Part shown: positions 41,450 to 51,669 of the stretch, piece by piece
Layout: every line of letters starts with the position of its first letter
Position numbering within the stretch: the first letter of the stretch is position 1
Assembly: GCA_944472155.2 (NCBI GenBank)
Contig: OX235275.1
Coordinates: 55,259,228-55,323,227 of the forward strand
Origin: Trichobilharzia szidati
Taxonomy: Eukaryota; Platyhelminthes; Trematoda; Strigeidida; Schistosomatidae
Direction of reading: 5' to 3'
DNA length: 64,000 bases
Position numbers and translations under genes: made by a program
The notes under the pieces: generated by a model
The model's input: only the letters and a program-made list of their open reading frames with translations
What the model was told of the DNA's origin: nothing
The model's database searches: none

Positions 41450-41805
41450 TAGGTGGCTCAATGGCAACGTGTCTGACTTCAGGCAGCACTGAGTGACGCG
41501 GGTTCGAATCTCAGATTGGGGAGATCAGTTGTTCCTTCAAGGTTGCAGATACGCCTGCCTTGCTGACTGACTGGTGAGTTCCAACTAGCACGAAACCTAG
41601 GTCAGGTAAGGCTTCCTGTGGCCAATTGCCTCCAACCACCTAATATTAACAATTCAAAGTGCACCGTGATGGAGACACAGCCACCTAGTGGGATGGTGGT
41701 CACATTGCAAACCTGACTGACTGACTGACTGATAGAATTCAGTCTGCAGCAAACAAAGGATTAGGCACAGGACACTAGTTACGAACTAGTGTCCAATCAA
41801 AAGTA
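41450..41805 (+). mobile_element. SINE-2, near full length
   Basis: tRNA-like head: A-box side GGTGGCTCAATGGCAACGTG, B box GGGTTCGAATCTC at about 41510-41522. Then a hammerhead-like motif (41571-41603) and a body shared with 28748-28935. Ends near an inverted ACTAGTTAC/GAACTAGT motif. Confidence 0.8.
41571..41603 (+). ncRNA. Hammerhead-like motif of SINE-2
   Basis: Core CUGGUGA (position 6 changed), stem II GUUC/GCAC with loop CAACUA, GAAA, palindromic ACCUAGGU, GUC. Distal stem I GCCUU (upstream) can pair with AAGGC (downstream). Core change makes activity unlikely. Confidence 0.5.
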
Positions 41806-41887
41806 TGGTGGGTATACATCAGGTGAATACAATTCAACTGATTAAAAATGCCCATTAAAATTTTCAAACGAATGGATACTGAACAAG

Positions 41888-42460
41888 AAACACATGACAA
41901 AGAAAGAGGAAAAGGACTACTCACTGTCTGTAAACAAGAAGCCTTGGGCGATATACCAAGCGAGATACTTACGAAGAAATTAAGAAAATCAGTTCAAAGA
42001 GCTTTTAATGCTGGCGAACTACACGTCTTATTCTCCACACGACCGATGCTGATTTTTCGACTGCAAGATGAAGTACCTAGACAAGCCACTTCAAATTGTA
42101 TCTACCAATTCAACTGCGCTGGTGGTGGAGCGAGTTATATTGGCCGTCGCTCTAGGAACTTGATTTTTCGTGCTCGCTCGAGAAAATATCCCACTATGGC
42201 TTAGTAAAGGTATAGTGAAAACCATTAACAGTTCGATATCGGACCATCTGGTGCAAACCGGCCACAAAGCCAGCCACCGTGGAAGAATCCTTCTCTATAA
42301 TATACCGGGTGCCTAATAAATTACCAAAATCATCGAAGCACCGCATACTCCAAACAGCAGAGGCTATTGCAATTCGCCTCAAACAACCAGTGCTCTGTGT
42401 TCAGAAGAAACAAGCCCAGCCCCTACTACTGCTTTGGCCTTCAGTGGAGACTAAAAGTTC
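41888..42460 (+). pseudogene. PLE RT linker and GIY-YIG endonuclease
   Basis: Frame 41848-42204 contains LTKKLRKSVQRAFNAGELHV, TSNCIYQFNC and ASYIGRRSRNL (GIY and YIG motifs). After a shift near 42200 the tail reads PNKLPKSSKHRILQTAEAIA and ends QPLLLLWPSVET. Very similar to 22133-22870. Frameshifted and 5'-truncated. Confidence 0.8.
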
Positions 42461-42629
42461 ATGAAGTTGTAATATTATCTTTCCTAATTCTTCTAACATT
42501 CAGTTTATTGTTATGTTGATGCTATTCAGCTGTAATCTATCAATATTATTGATTCGATGTTATTTAAACAACATCAACGTTGTTCATAACACTAATTCAT
42601 TCATTCACTATAATGTACATATAATTGTA

Positions 42630-42670
42630 GAACCTGATGATGAATTTATCGAAAAGAGTACTCTTTGTTC
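42630..42670 (+). ncRNA. Hammerhead motif in PLE terminal repeat
   Basis: Stem I GAAC/GUUC (4 bp, perfect), exact core CUGAUGA, stem II region UGAAUUUAUC (weak), GAAA, palindromic stem III AAGAGUACUCUU, cleavage after U. The best stem I and core among the YIGR-type PLE termini here; stem II is its weak point. Confidence 0.65.
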
Positions 42671-42719
42671 AGTATCCATTCTTTTGAATACAATTCGATA
42701 GTTTAACTGAAAACATTAT

Positions 42720-43130
42720 TGCTTCTGTTTGTATCACAGACTTGGTACGCGAGTCTCCAAAGGTATTTCAAGCAACCTGTGGCAGACATTCATCCTTGAT
42801 GGTGTACAGTCGATACTGGAAGTCAGACGGCTAGCCTGAAGAGATAAGTAATCAGCGAAGAACTCTGAGAGACCACGAATCAACTCAACAAATATGCAGA
42901 AGGAATTGAAGATGAATTGGAAATACACTGAGAATGGAAAAAACAACGAAATGAATATGCCAAAGTTATCATGGTAGAGATCGTGTGGGGGGGCGAAAAT
43001 GAAAGTTTATCAGCTGTCATGGAGCTAGTTTGAAAAAAGAATGCAACGGACAGACTAAAATGGCGATGTACTACTACAGGCCAATATTCCACGAAAAACC
43101 TAGGTGGCAAATAGCAATAATAATAATAAT
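42720..43130 (+). mobile_element. RTE-like LINE 3' end, diverged
   Basis: Plus-strand traces LQRYFKQPVADIHP, ETTNQLNKYAEGIEDELEIH, then GQYSTKNLGG and an (AAT)n end at 43115-43130. Resembles the LWEETKQ..ICRRKWRWIGH block of RTE copies, but weakly. Confidence 0.45.
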
Positions 43131-43194
43131 TTTCAATTTTCTTCGCTGAATCCGTCTTTTATTTTCTTCATGACTCAATGGGTATTTTCGGTAA

Positions 43195-43535
43195 TTTTCA
43201 ATAGTTGGTTTGTAAGGATTAGATTTGTTTTTAAGAGTTTGACCACGGATTGATATCAGTTAGAGAACCATTGGTGAACCAGCTGGGAGTATTGGGCAGC
43301 TGTTTCATGACGCTAAATCACGAAATGGTAGAAGCTAGAATTCATGCAGCAGTCATTGAGTAATCGAGTCCCAGTGGCTGAATGGTATACGAGCTTGCCT
43401 TGTAACCAGAAATTCCTGGGTTCGAACCATGGTGGTGGATGTGTACTGACGATGACTGGCAAACTAGGATGAAACTGCTGTCAAGTACTTCATGTTGGTT
43501 TTCAATGGTTCTCTAACTGGTATCAATCTGTAATC
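43195..43535. mobile_element. SINE-1 inverted pair, b subtype
   Basis: Minus tail 43195-43310 (to CAGCTGTTTCATG) then plus copy 43311-43535 with GCTAAATCACGAAATGGTAGAAG, A-box side, B box GGGTTCGAACC, a damaged hammerhead side and the tail. Confidence 0.75.
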
Positions 43536-44136
43536 AAACTAGTGATAATAGTGTTCATTGGCTCAGCGATCAATGAATATACTAATATTTCTTCGTATAT
43601 TTACCTCGATTTTAGATATCACTGAGACAGGGATCCAACTGACATTTCAGTGAAATTTCATTTAAAAATTGTTTCAAGTTTTCACACATAAACCAAATAT
43701 TTTGTTTCTCTCTCCATAACTCAAACAGCCACGCACACACACACACACACACACACACTATTTGTATTGACCTCAAATTATTTCAATGTCCAATAATTGA
43801 TATAGAAAAAATGGTACCAACAATAAATGCTTACAACAGTTGATATTTTCTTTCTGTATACATCATACTTATAGTTGTGCAAATTTGAAAAGAAATTGAT
43901 CCGAGGAAGGGATGAAAATTTAGTTCTTTAGCGGAATTCGAACAAGAAGCTGTCGAATGAATTACTCGTCAAATGCTCAGTCAGTTAAGCTAACGTAATC
44001 CATCATATAACCATTCCCCCTCTCTCCCCCAGAACCAAATAAAAATTTGATTCCAGGCAAACTAATTCTTTCACAAAAGGCGTCTTAATATCCAGGTTAA
44101 CTAAAACTGTATTCATTTTGCATGCATACGCATATA
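43536..44136. other. Anonymous DNA with (AC)n microsatellite
   Basis: AC run at about 43730-43758. Nothing else recognised. Confidence 0.5.
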
Positions 44137-44990
44137 ATTATTATTGTTCCCTTTAAATCCTAGAGGAACGTAGGGCTTGAGCCGCACCTCTCCTCTGTGT
44201 TCCGTTCTCCGCCAACGTTTTCATCACCTGGCTCCTCGTCTCCCTACATGATGTCATCTTCGCATCACTGACCCGCCTCTTCCCATTCGTGCTCCACTCG
44301 AGCGATGGTCTGGCATGTGATATCACTCACTCGATGATTTGCTTTCTCAGAGTATGACCAATCCAATCCACCTCGATTTCTTCCTGCATACTTGTTACAC
44401 AGTTGCTTCCTGTTGGGTTGAATTGGTCCGTTCATTACCAGAGATCCCTCCCTGTTACTGATCTTTGCTGGACGGAAATCTGGTCTTGAGTATTGAGGGA
44501 AAACAGCTAGATGTTGATGCAGGTGTGTAGTCTGCTCGAAGTGCCCTTCGTGACGTGGCATGACACCAAGTCTCTGATCCGTATAATTTCACTGACTGAC
44601 TTCACATTGGAGTTGGAAATTCGGATCTTATTTTTCATTCTGAGTGATGAGCGCTGAGTGTCGATCTCCACACAGACTTGAGAGTAATGAAAGCTCGCCT
44701 TGGTTTCCCTATCCTAACTTTCATTTCCTCATCAATTCCATCCACTTGTTGTTGAAACGATGTTCTCCAGGTGAGTAGGTAGTTAAAGAAAGTTGCTTCC
44801 TTCAGATTACTCCCATTTATGCTGATTGTTGTCCGTTGTTGTTGGTGGTGTTGGTATTGGCGAGGAATCTTCATCACCTCTGTTTTATCTATATTCACCT
44901 GAAGTCCTTTCTATCTTTGGTGCTTCTTCTATCACCAACTTGTTACTTTTCACTTGCATATCTTCCAGTTTGTGGGAAATCAGACTAATA
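44137..44990 (-). mobile_element. RTE-type LINE, 5'-truncated
   Basis: Minus strand: NIDKTEVMKIPRQYQHHQQQ, INGSNLKEATFFNYL, then IGKPRRAFITLKSVW, MPRHEGHFEQTTHLHQH and the C-terminal block, with a 3'UTR and ATT tail at 44137-44150. It starts just downstream of the FADD motif; frames are broken in at least two places. Confidence 0.8.
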
Positions 44991-45089
44991 TCATTCATTT
45001 AGCAACGTATATAAAATTAAATCAAGTGAAAATATTAACGACAATGTAGCAATGAGGACAAAAATGAAAATGCCATTTACTCAGTAAGT

Positions 45090-45665
45090 TGGTTGGTAAT
45101 TTCCTGTCTTACACTCTCTTCTTCACATAAAATGTATCCTGGCCCAAATAAGGTATTGTAGAGTTTTTGTACTTGGATGGAGTCTTCTGTAGTTGCTTCT
45201 AGTTCCCATACCTGATGAGAGAGATACAAGGAGAGAGTTGTGTATGCCTTACGCATTATAACAAAGTCTTTCTTAAGTAGTACAGGAAATATTAAGGTGG
45301 GGGGGGGACAGTAAAGAAGTGTAGGCAGAATGCAAGAATTAGCAAGCGGTAACAGGAGAGATGGAATGATTACTAGATCGTCTTAACTTCCTAACACAGA
45401 AGGTTAAAGGAAATGTCTTTCTTGATCCTAACATAATTTGTGGGGAAGAGGGAAGATCAGAAAACAACAGAGGAAAGATACACTCTAAGGTATTTAGCAA
45501 CATTCGACATAGTTTCAACCTCACTGTCATCTTTGACAGTAGAATCATGAGAAACAACCAGTTCATGTAAGTGGTGCTTGAGTCTGAAAGAGAAATCATC
45601 AACCTGACACACCTGGAGGGATTTAGCTGAAGACCATTTCACAAGCACCGTTGACTAATTTCTGA
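45090..45665 (-). mobile_element. CR1-like LINE RT fragment, diverged
   Basis: Minus strand: FSFRLKHHLHELVVSHDS, SNVAKYLRVYLSSVVF, then FCVRKLRRSSNHSISP. These align with FSFTFRHKSDLNKLV, IKYLGVILSADLSW and FYIKKLRHSGI of the 12 kb copy. Heavily decayed. Confidence 0.65.
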
Positions 45666-45934
45666 TAAAAAGTTATTCATTTTGGAACAATCTAACTGAG
45701 AAATGAGGTTAATAAATGCTTACGAACACTCCATAGTGTTGAAACAGTTTCCAAGTCAATTCTGAATCAGCGCTGTGATATCAAATGCGCCTTTTCAAGG
45801 TCTATGAATTTTGTCGGGCAGAGATTTGACTAGCATTCTGTGCTCTGTTCGGTGATGACGATGATTGTGATGCTTCAGTTTGCTCTGCAGCTGATTTACT
45901 TTTCTTGAATCCGGCAGGGCTATTAATCGAACTG
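45666..45934. other. Anonymous DNA
   Basis: Nothing recognised. Confidence 0.35.
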
Positions 45935-46000
45935 TAGGATTTGTATTTCGTCCTAATTTGGGACTCATCAGCTTGATGTATCTGATAGATAATATTCCCA
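45935..46000 (-). mobile_element. Sm-alpha-like fragment with intact hammerhead core
   Basis: Minus strand: CAAG, exact core CUGAUGA (complement of 45965-45971), stem II GUCC/GGAC, GAAA, then UACAAAUCC. Stem I and stem III partners are weak, and the tRNA-like head is lost. Confidence 0.55.
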
Positions 46001-46125
46001 CTGAAACTTATACCTTACGTCCACCGTTTATTAACGTCAAGGAGTTATCCACTTCGGATAGTAAGGCTACGACAGCCATCTGTTGCAACTGGATTCTCTA
46101 ACTGATTCCAGTTACTGATCTAAGT

Positions 46126-47450
46126 TGAGTTAATCACTATGGATACGATTTTATTTTGCTAAAGTGTCACACAGTGTTGTTATACAGTAATATTAACTGA
46201 TGACTACGTTTTGAGCACAAATTATTACCGCTCATATTAATTTCGAGTCACCCACACAACTTTCTTGCTTCATTTATATACATGAGTAAAAACTGATGAT
46301 TAGACGTTTGAACAAAAATCAATATCAGGTAATGTACATTCAGAAATAATAATATGAGTGTTATTGATCAATTACAATCAGATGGGAAATAAGACGAGTG
46401 TTTTTATTGTCAAAATAAGTTACTTGTTAGAATGTTGTGATGTGCTTGAATTGAAATAGAATTTTGTGATTATTTACTATCCTCCTCTAATTTGACTGAT
46501 GGTATTTGCATTGAGTCATTCCTATTGCATGTGTTGGGTTTAGACTCGATGAACCAGGATCCAGGAATCAATCTCTGTCTATCTCCACCTACATAGATTA
46601 CTTCTTAGAATCTTAACCCTCTCCCGCCCTACTGTGTGTGGTTGTGTGCTAGTGCATGCAGTGCAATTGCTGAGCTTTTTTCTAAATTACTTATCTTCTT
46701 GAGGTCATCCATTCTAACCTTAGCTAAATTCTTGTGTTCCGACAATCTGACTACCCCCGATCTACCAGTTTGACCTATGTAATTGACCTCACTCACAGTC
46801 ATTGCAAGGTATTTTGTAAATTATATTATTTTGTCCAATTGGGTCAACCTACAGGGTCCTTTATCCTACAGAGCTTGTTCCTGCTGAGTGAATTTATAGG
46901 TTTGAATGGCACCCTAATTCCTGCTTTATTGCGAATTCTACGTAGGGTCTCAAATGTCCCCTCTTCAAATGGTAAAACTACAGTAGATGCCTTACATTCT
47001 TTCTTATTTATGTTACCATCATTAGTTTCACCATTATTTTTATTTTACTTTTGACCTTTTTTGATATTTCTTCTTCAATTTGTTTGTATTTCGTCATTTA
47101 GGTCTTTTCTTGTGCTACTTAGTGCTATTGCTCGGTTTGTTAAACACTTAACTAAGCCGCCTGCCTTTACAGATAACGGATGAGATGAATTAAAATCTAA
47201 ACATCTATTAGCGGAATGTGTTCTTTGATCATTTAATGAAAAAGTGTATTGATCCGTGTCAAAGTGTGGTTCTAATAAAAAGTTCATATTACCTACAAAT
47301 AAGTATTGCGATCAATACAAGTTTAATGATATTGTAGATCAGCTGATAAAAGATAAACCTCGTTTTTTCTTTTTTTTTGTTTTCTCTTATTCTGTAAAAC
47401 AGTTTAATACACATGAACTTACTGTTCACATGATGTAATAATATAAATCA
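46126..47450 (-). mobile_element. PLE, 5'-truncated, RT to terminal repeat
   Basis: From 47450 down: RT traces, thumb, linker, endonuclease traces, long 3' region, terminal repeat (46126-46240, CACACAGTGTTG..AACTGATGA). It is the un-inverted reference for the 27.5-28.7 kb copy. Confidence 0.75.
46740..47287 (-). pseudogene. PLE RT thumb, linker and endonuclease start
   Basis: 70-codon frame 47287-47075: FDTDQYTFSLNDQRTHSANR then DFNSSHPLSVKAGGLVKCLT, the region after the RT palm. Then LRRIRNKAGIRVPFKPINSL and DKIIYKIPCNDCE (GIY side) down to 46740. Frame changes occur in between; the YIG motif is broken. Confidence 0.7.
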
Positions 47451-47454
47451 ATGT

Positions 47455-47726
47455 TTTAGCCAAATAACATGAAGTAATATTTGATTTTATCTTATTATTA
47501 TTATTATTACAAAGTAAGAACAATTGACAAACATTGTAGGTGGAATGAGTTGAACTCAATTTCGTTTCATGTGTGTGTGTGCGACTGAAAGGGATCAGCG
47601 CTTCTCTTTAAAATAACCGCGAAAAACCTTAGTAACCAAGTTAAACTAATCAGGTCATCAAAGTAAATTAATCAGTAATCATCCCCCCATCCCCCCAATA
47701 AATAAGAGCAATTTTAACAAAAACAG
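47455..47726. other. Anonymous DNA
   Basis: Nothing recognised. Confidence 0.35.
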
Positions 47727-47930
47727 AATATAATTTGTGGATGGTGACTAGTAGCAGTGGAATCCAGGATAACGCGCATTTCGTCCTATTTGGGACTCGT
47801 CATCTGGCTGAATGTACCTACATTCCCCAGTCAGTGAGTGATGATGTTACCACCACCGAAGGTCGAACCCAGTGGCCATAGTTTCAAACGCCAGCCAAAG
47901 CGTTATCCACTAGACCACTTGGGCCACGAA
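47727..47930 (-). mobile_element. Sm-alpha-like SINE with tRNA-like head and hammerhead
   Basis: Minus strand from 47927: GTGGCCCAAGTGGTCTAGTGG (A-box region), GGGTTCGACC (B box), spacer, then the hammerhead (47764-47807) and ATTCCACTGCTAC. This is the order reported for the schistosome Sm-alpha family: Pol III promoter boxes followed by a hammerhead. Confidence 0.8.
47764..47807 (-). ncRNA. Hammerhead-like ribozyme of Sm-alpha-like element
   Basis: Stem I CCAG/CUGG, core AUGACGA (position 3 changed from C to A), stem II GUCC-CAAAUA-GGAC, GAAA, stem III region UGCGCGUU, cleavage AUC. All elements present except core position 3. Confidence 0.7.
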
Positions 47931-47967
47931 AGCCACTGCCTCTTGTGCAACGGGTCATATTAATTAT

Positions 47968-48209
47968 TTAATTGAATTTTAGATTTTTCCGTCGATTGAT
48001 TAGACCGAAGTGCTCGGTCCAGCTGGCGAGTCCCAAATAGGACGAAATGCGCATCCTGGCTTGATTCCACTGCTAGTCTCTATCCACCAATTAACCTATA
48101 ATTATATGCCCACACATCGTCGAAGCATCTGCACAAGAAGCCGACATGTCAACCTGAGACTGAGCACTTCGGTCCAATCAATCGACGGTAAAAACTAAAA
48201 TTCAATTAA
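47968..48209. mobile_element. Foldback unit enclosing an Sm-alpha hammerhead
   Basis: Arms of 48 nt (47968-48015 and 48162-48209) are inverted copies with very few mismatches. The 146-nt centre begins with a plus-strand Sm-alpha-type hammerhead at 48019-48059 followed by TTCCACTGCTAG. Confidence 0.75.
48019..48059 (+). ncRNA. Hammerhead-like ribozyme, Sm-alpha type
   Basis: Stem I CCAG/CUGG, core CUGGCGA (position 6 A to G), stem II GUCC-CAAAUA-GGAC, GAAA, stem III AUGCGCAU (perfect palindrome), cleavage triplet AUC. Confidence 0.7.
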
Positions 48210-48227
48210 AAAAGAGAGTATATTCAA

Positions 48228-48545
48228 ATATTGGTTTGTAGGGATTTTCTTTGATTAATTGGAGGATTTCATCATGAGGTGACATCGGTTTTCCAATGAT
48301 TCTCGAACCTATGTCAGCTCATAAAGTAAACGGTTGGAGAAGAATTGGAAAACCTACAGGGAGTACTGGACAGCCAGCTATATTCTCAGCCTAGTTTGGG
48401 AATCTTCAGTAGTACACGCCCACCACCACCACGGTTCAAATCTAGGAGTTCCATAGTAGGATGAAACAGCTGTCCAGTATTCCTAGCTGGTTCTCCAATG
48501 GTTCTCTAACTGATGTCAGCTCAAGATGAGATCCACATTATACCT
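48228..48545. mobile_element. SINE-1 rearranged cluster
   Basis: Minus tail at 48228-48290, a short plus piece to about 48325, another minus piece (GGAAAACCTACAGGGAGTACTGGACAGCC), a B-box relic, then plus hammerhead side (GATGAAACAGCTGTCCAGTATTCC) and tail to 48530. Several SINE-1 pieces nested in or recombined with each other. Confidence 0.7.
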
Positions 48546-48589
48546 GCTGTTCATGTGCATGTCTCCTTACAAATCTACTAGGATAACTC

Positions 48590-49086
48590 ATTTGGACCAG
48601 CGTATTTTGGATGTATCCCAGATCATTTTCTAGGGAGTCATCTGTACAGACAGATACGTCTTCCTCTATTCGTGAGGTATCTGGCCAAATTGATTTTGTA
48701 TTGGATTGGTACAGAACTGGCCAAATGTGTATACTGTCCTACAGATGTAGGTTTTCTATAGACATCTCTCTTGAGTGAACCATCCTCTCTTCTACTCAAT
48801 TGGACATCAAGGTAGTGTAGAGCACCATCATGTTCTTCTTCACAAGTCAAGATGAGTGGTGGATGTGCATCATTAAATTTCTAATATTAACATTTCGTTC
48901 TTGTCAGCTTTCACATCAATAATAATAATAAACTTACCATCAACACAACGGAAAATAAGAATCCGTTTTATCTATTACTTGTTTAAATGGACCATTTTCA
49001 AGCTTAGCAAGAAAGAAATCTGCCAAAAAAGGACGCAATGGAGAACCACGCATGGCAATCCCGTCAATTTGTCTGTAATAAATAAA
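48590..49086 (-). pseudogene. PLE reverse transcriptase, palm and thumb
   Basis: Minus strand: YYRQIDGIAMRGSPLRPFLA then DFFLAKLENGPFKQ (RT motif before the catalytic loop, MGSPL as MRGSPL), FRCVDGKFIII (catalytic YVDD changed to CVDG), then the 70-codon frame 48850-48638 ALHYLDVQLSRREDGSLKRD, VYRKPTSVGQYTHLASSVPI. Order and motifs are those of a Penelope RT. The loss of the second catalytic aspartate and the frameshifts disable it. The upstream RT part is at 49985-50215. Confidence 0.8.
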
Positions 49087-49120
49087 GGTTGTTGAATGTG
49101 AAGTGTACATTCATTTTACT

Positions 49121-49310
49121 GTGCGTCGGAGACACAGGGGTTAGGACTCTCGCCGACCATGCACATGGTCTGGGTTTCGATCCCCTGCCGACGCACACCC
49201 GATATCTATGGTCAGCCTGCAAAATTTGGGCTACCGATATCCACGCTGAAAATTCCATACTTGTACTGAGAACACGGTGTGACATCAAGCTGTAATTAAA
49301 AAAAAAAAGA
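49121..49310 (+). mobile_element. SINE-3 copy with oligo-A tail
   Basis: 76-nt tRNA-like head 49121-49196 closed by GTGCGTCGG/CCGACGCAC, B box GGGTTTCGATCCCC, body, and an A-run at 49297-49307. Splits the PLE RT sequence on its two sides. Confidence 0.85.
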
Positions 49311-49482
49311 AATACATCTTAAAAGCAACTCTTTCAGACTAATAATTGGAATTCCAATATCGAACTGTTTTTCTAGTATCTGTTGGCATATGAATACCAC
49401 ACTATGTATAAATGGTACTACAAATCAAATCAAGAGCTGAGAAATAATGGAATAAATATAAATGTAAACAAAACTCTTAGAT

Positions 49483-49523
49483 CAGCGAAGAGTCTCTTTT
49501 CGGCGAATTCATCTTCTTAGCTG
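49483..49523 (-). ncRNA. Hammerhead-like motif, left PLE arm
   Basis: Stem I CAGC/GCUG, core region ending AAGAUGA, GAAA, stem III AAGAG-A-CUCUU (near palindrome), cleavage UUC. Mirror image of 49919-49959. Confidence 0.5.
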
Positions 49524-49918
49524 TACAATCGCAAATATACATGCAATGTTTTGTATGTATGTGTACATTAAGTTTGTCAAACAAAGTTACACATGGTAAT
49601 ATAAGTCAAGACCAACCTTTACCTGTTTAGTTAAAATAACCTTAAGCAATTGTAATTCTTGTATCCACTTAGATCTCTTACATAATTTCTACTTTGTTTC
49701 TATGTGCATCCTGAGTAAAACTCACTATTATTATTACAACTGTTTGTGACAACTCATCACCTTTGTTACTACCCTAGTTTTACTAACACTTAATTTCTTG
49801 ACCTGTATTACCAACCTTCACTTGTTTAGTTAACATTAACCTTAACCGATTGTAACTTTGTTTGACAAACTTAATGTACACATACATACAAAACATTGCA
49901 TGTATATTTGCGATTGTA

Positions 49919-49959
49919 CAGCTAAGAAGATGAATTCGCCGAAAAGAGACTCTTCGCTG
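49919..49959 (+). ncRNA. Hammerhead-like motif, right PLE arm
   Basis: Same elements as the left arm on the plus strand: CAGC (49919-49922), AAGAUGA, GAAA, AAGAGACUCUU, GCUG (49956-49959). Confidence 0.5.
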
Positions 49960-49984
49960 ATCTAAGTGTTTTGTTTTCATTAAT

Positions 49985-50215
49985 GCCTGGATGGGGATTA
50001 TCCATGAAATATAAATGTGGCAGATTTTTATCGGATTGAATGGCTTTATCATAAACTTTATGTATTCCCTTTTTACTTTTCTATTTTTGTAATCCATTTT
50101 CAAGCCTTTGTTCTCCCGTTTCCTACCAGCTGTTTCCAAATGATGACTCATCACTTAAACAAATATCAGTCCTCTCCATTAAGTTAGATAACATATTATT
50201 TTTTTCACATGTTTC
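49985..50215 (-). pseudogene. PLE reverse transcriptase, finger region
   Basis: Minus strand with shifts: MLSNLMERTDICLSDESSFG, ERLENGLQK, KGIHKVYDKAIQSDKNLPHL, then YFMDNPHPG standing where YGLPKIHKPG is expected. Matches the start of Penelope RTs. Broken and separated from the palm by the SINE-3 and terminal-repeat insertions. Confidence 0.6.
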
Positions 50216-50301
50216 TCATGCATTCTGACTTATCTTTGTTACTAACTGACAATAATAACCTTTGACCTTTGTTGTCAGTTAACTTTGTACATATATAACC
50301 C

Positions 50302-50550
50302 TGTGATGGTGTGATACAGACAGTGTGTTCCAAAAGAATATTATTCTCATATATTCCCACAGTTCAATACTGCATTAGCAACAGGATACTCTATATGTAT
50401 ATTTAAAACATTCTGTTTCATGTCATTTAATGTAAACCAAAATCACACGCTCAATGATTGGTTAAAGAATATAAAACTTTATACATATAAACAGCTGTTT
50501 GATTCATTAAAAAAGGTACCTTGGCTTCCGTGTCTTGTTTTGTTGTTAGA
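50302..50550 (+). repeat. Solo LTR of the 34-kb LTR element family
   Basis: Complement-orientation match to 34370-34619: TGTGATGGTGTGATACAGAC at the left, GTGTCTTGTTTTGTTGTTAGA at the right. No internal element sequence adjoins it, so it is probably a solo LTR left by LTR-LTR recombination. No clear target duplication found. Confidence 0.75.
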
Positions 50551-50734
50551 ACTCTTCCTCCCAAATAACTCTTTGTTACTCATTATAAATTGTTTATAAC
50601 AATCCCAGCGTGTGTTTAAGAATAAAAGTCAAATCGAGATTCGTAACATCTATGGTCTGAAAACTTATATTTCTTTGTTATTGCGAATTTGTTGTTGTCT
50701 TCTTTATTATGAATAACACTGTTTCAGTTGGTTG

Positions 50735-51665
50735 CAGAGATTTGATTAATTGGTTACAGGATTTCATCATTTATTATTATTGTTCCCTTGGGTTCCTAGT
50801 GGAACATAGGGCTTCAACTACACGTCTCCACTTGATTCTGTCTTCTGCTGTACTTTTCACCTGCGTCCATGTTAATCCATACTGTTTCAACTCCTCTTCA
50901 TACGATCTCCTCCATGTCACCCTTGCACTGACGTCCCACTCGCCGCTTCCCTTTCGGATTCCACTCGAGCTATGGCCTGACGCGCGATGTCAACCAGCGG
51001 CCTCCTCAGCGAGTGCCCAATCCATCTCCACTTTCTCCTGCATATTTGTTGAGCGATTGGTTCTTGTTTTGTTTGTTCCCATAGTTTCTTGTTGGTGATT
51101 CTTTCCGGCCATCTGATCTTCAGTAGTATAGAGCGAAGACAGTTGTTGATAAAGGTCTGCATCAAGCTGTTGGAAATATTCTTTGTGACCCGCCAAGTTT
51201 CTGATCCGTATAGAAGAACTGACCGACTTGACGTTTGTATTGAAAATCTGAATTTTGTTGATGTTGATGTTGAGTGACGAAGGTTTCCAGATTGGTTTCA
51301 GATTGATGAATGTGTTTCTCGCCTTCCCGATTCTCTATTTGACATCCTCGTCCGTTCCTCGTGTAGTTGAGACAATGCTCCCTACCTAGATAAGTGAATG
51401 AAGTAACCTCTTTCAAATCCCTCCCGTTGATGGTGATTGGCGGTGGATGTTGCTGCTGCTGTTGTTGTTGTTGTTGGTTGGTTGGTTATTTTCATAACCT
51501 CCGTCATCAAGATGAGCTGAAATCAGTTAGAAAAGTATTGGAAAACCACCTGGAAATACTGAACAGCTGTTTCGTCCTAGTCTTCCAACGCTTCTCTAAT
51601 CGATGTCAGGTTATAATGATATCCTGTAACCAATCAATCAAATCCCTACAAACCAATACTTAAAT
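50735..51665 (-). mobile_element. SINE-1 copy interrupted by an RTE
   Basis: Minus SINE-1 tail 50735-50768 (GGTTACAGGATTTCATCA) resumes at 51506 (ATGAGCTGAAATCAGTTAG) after the RTE. Then a tail-to-tail plus piece follows to 51665. Confidence 0.75.
50769..51505 (-). mobile_element. RTE-type LINE, 5'-truncated, inside SINE-1
   Basis: Same subfamily as 32908-33821: tail TTATTATTATTGTTCCCTTGG, and minus-strand frames LKEVTSFTYLGREHCL, ERITNKKLWEQTKQEPIAQQ, RKWRWIGHSLRRPLVDIARQ. About 737 bp. A TCATCA hexamer is found at both edges, but the duplication is ambiguous. Confidence 0.85.
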
Positions 51666-51669
51666 ATAA

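Larger units (their letters stand above)
41835..42710 (+). mobile_element. PLE, 5'-truncated, with inverted terminus and 3' terminal repeat
   Basis: Begins with an inverted piece of its own terminus (41838-41887, complement of the region after the 23.09 kb hammerhead), then coding sequence, then the terminal repeat with the hammerhead at 42630-42670. Confidence 0.8.
49470..49975. mobile_element. Pair of inverted PLE terminal repeats, each with a hammerhead
   Basis: Arms about 49470-49590 and 49850-49975 are near-identical inverted copies (GCGATTGTACAGCTAAGAAG, ATGCAATGTTTTGTATGTATGTG). The 260-bp centre holds no coding sequence. Confidence 0.8.
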
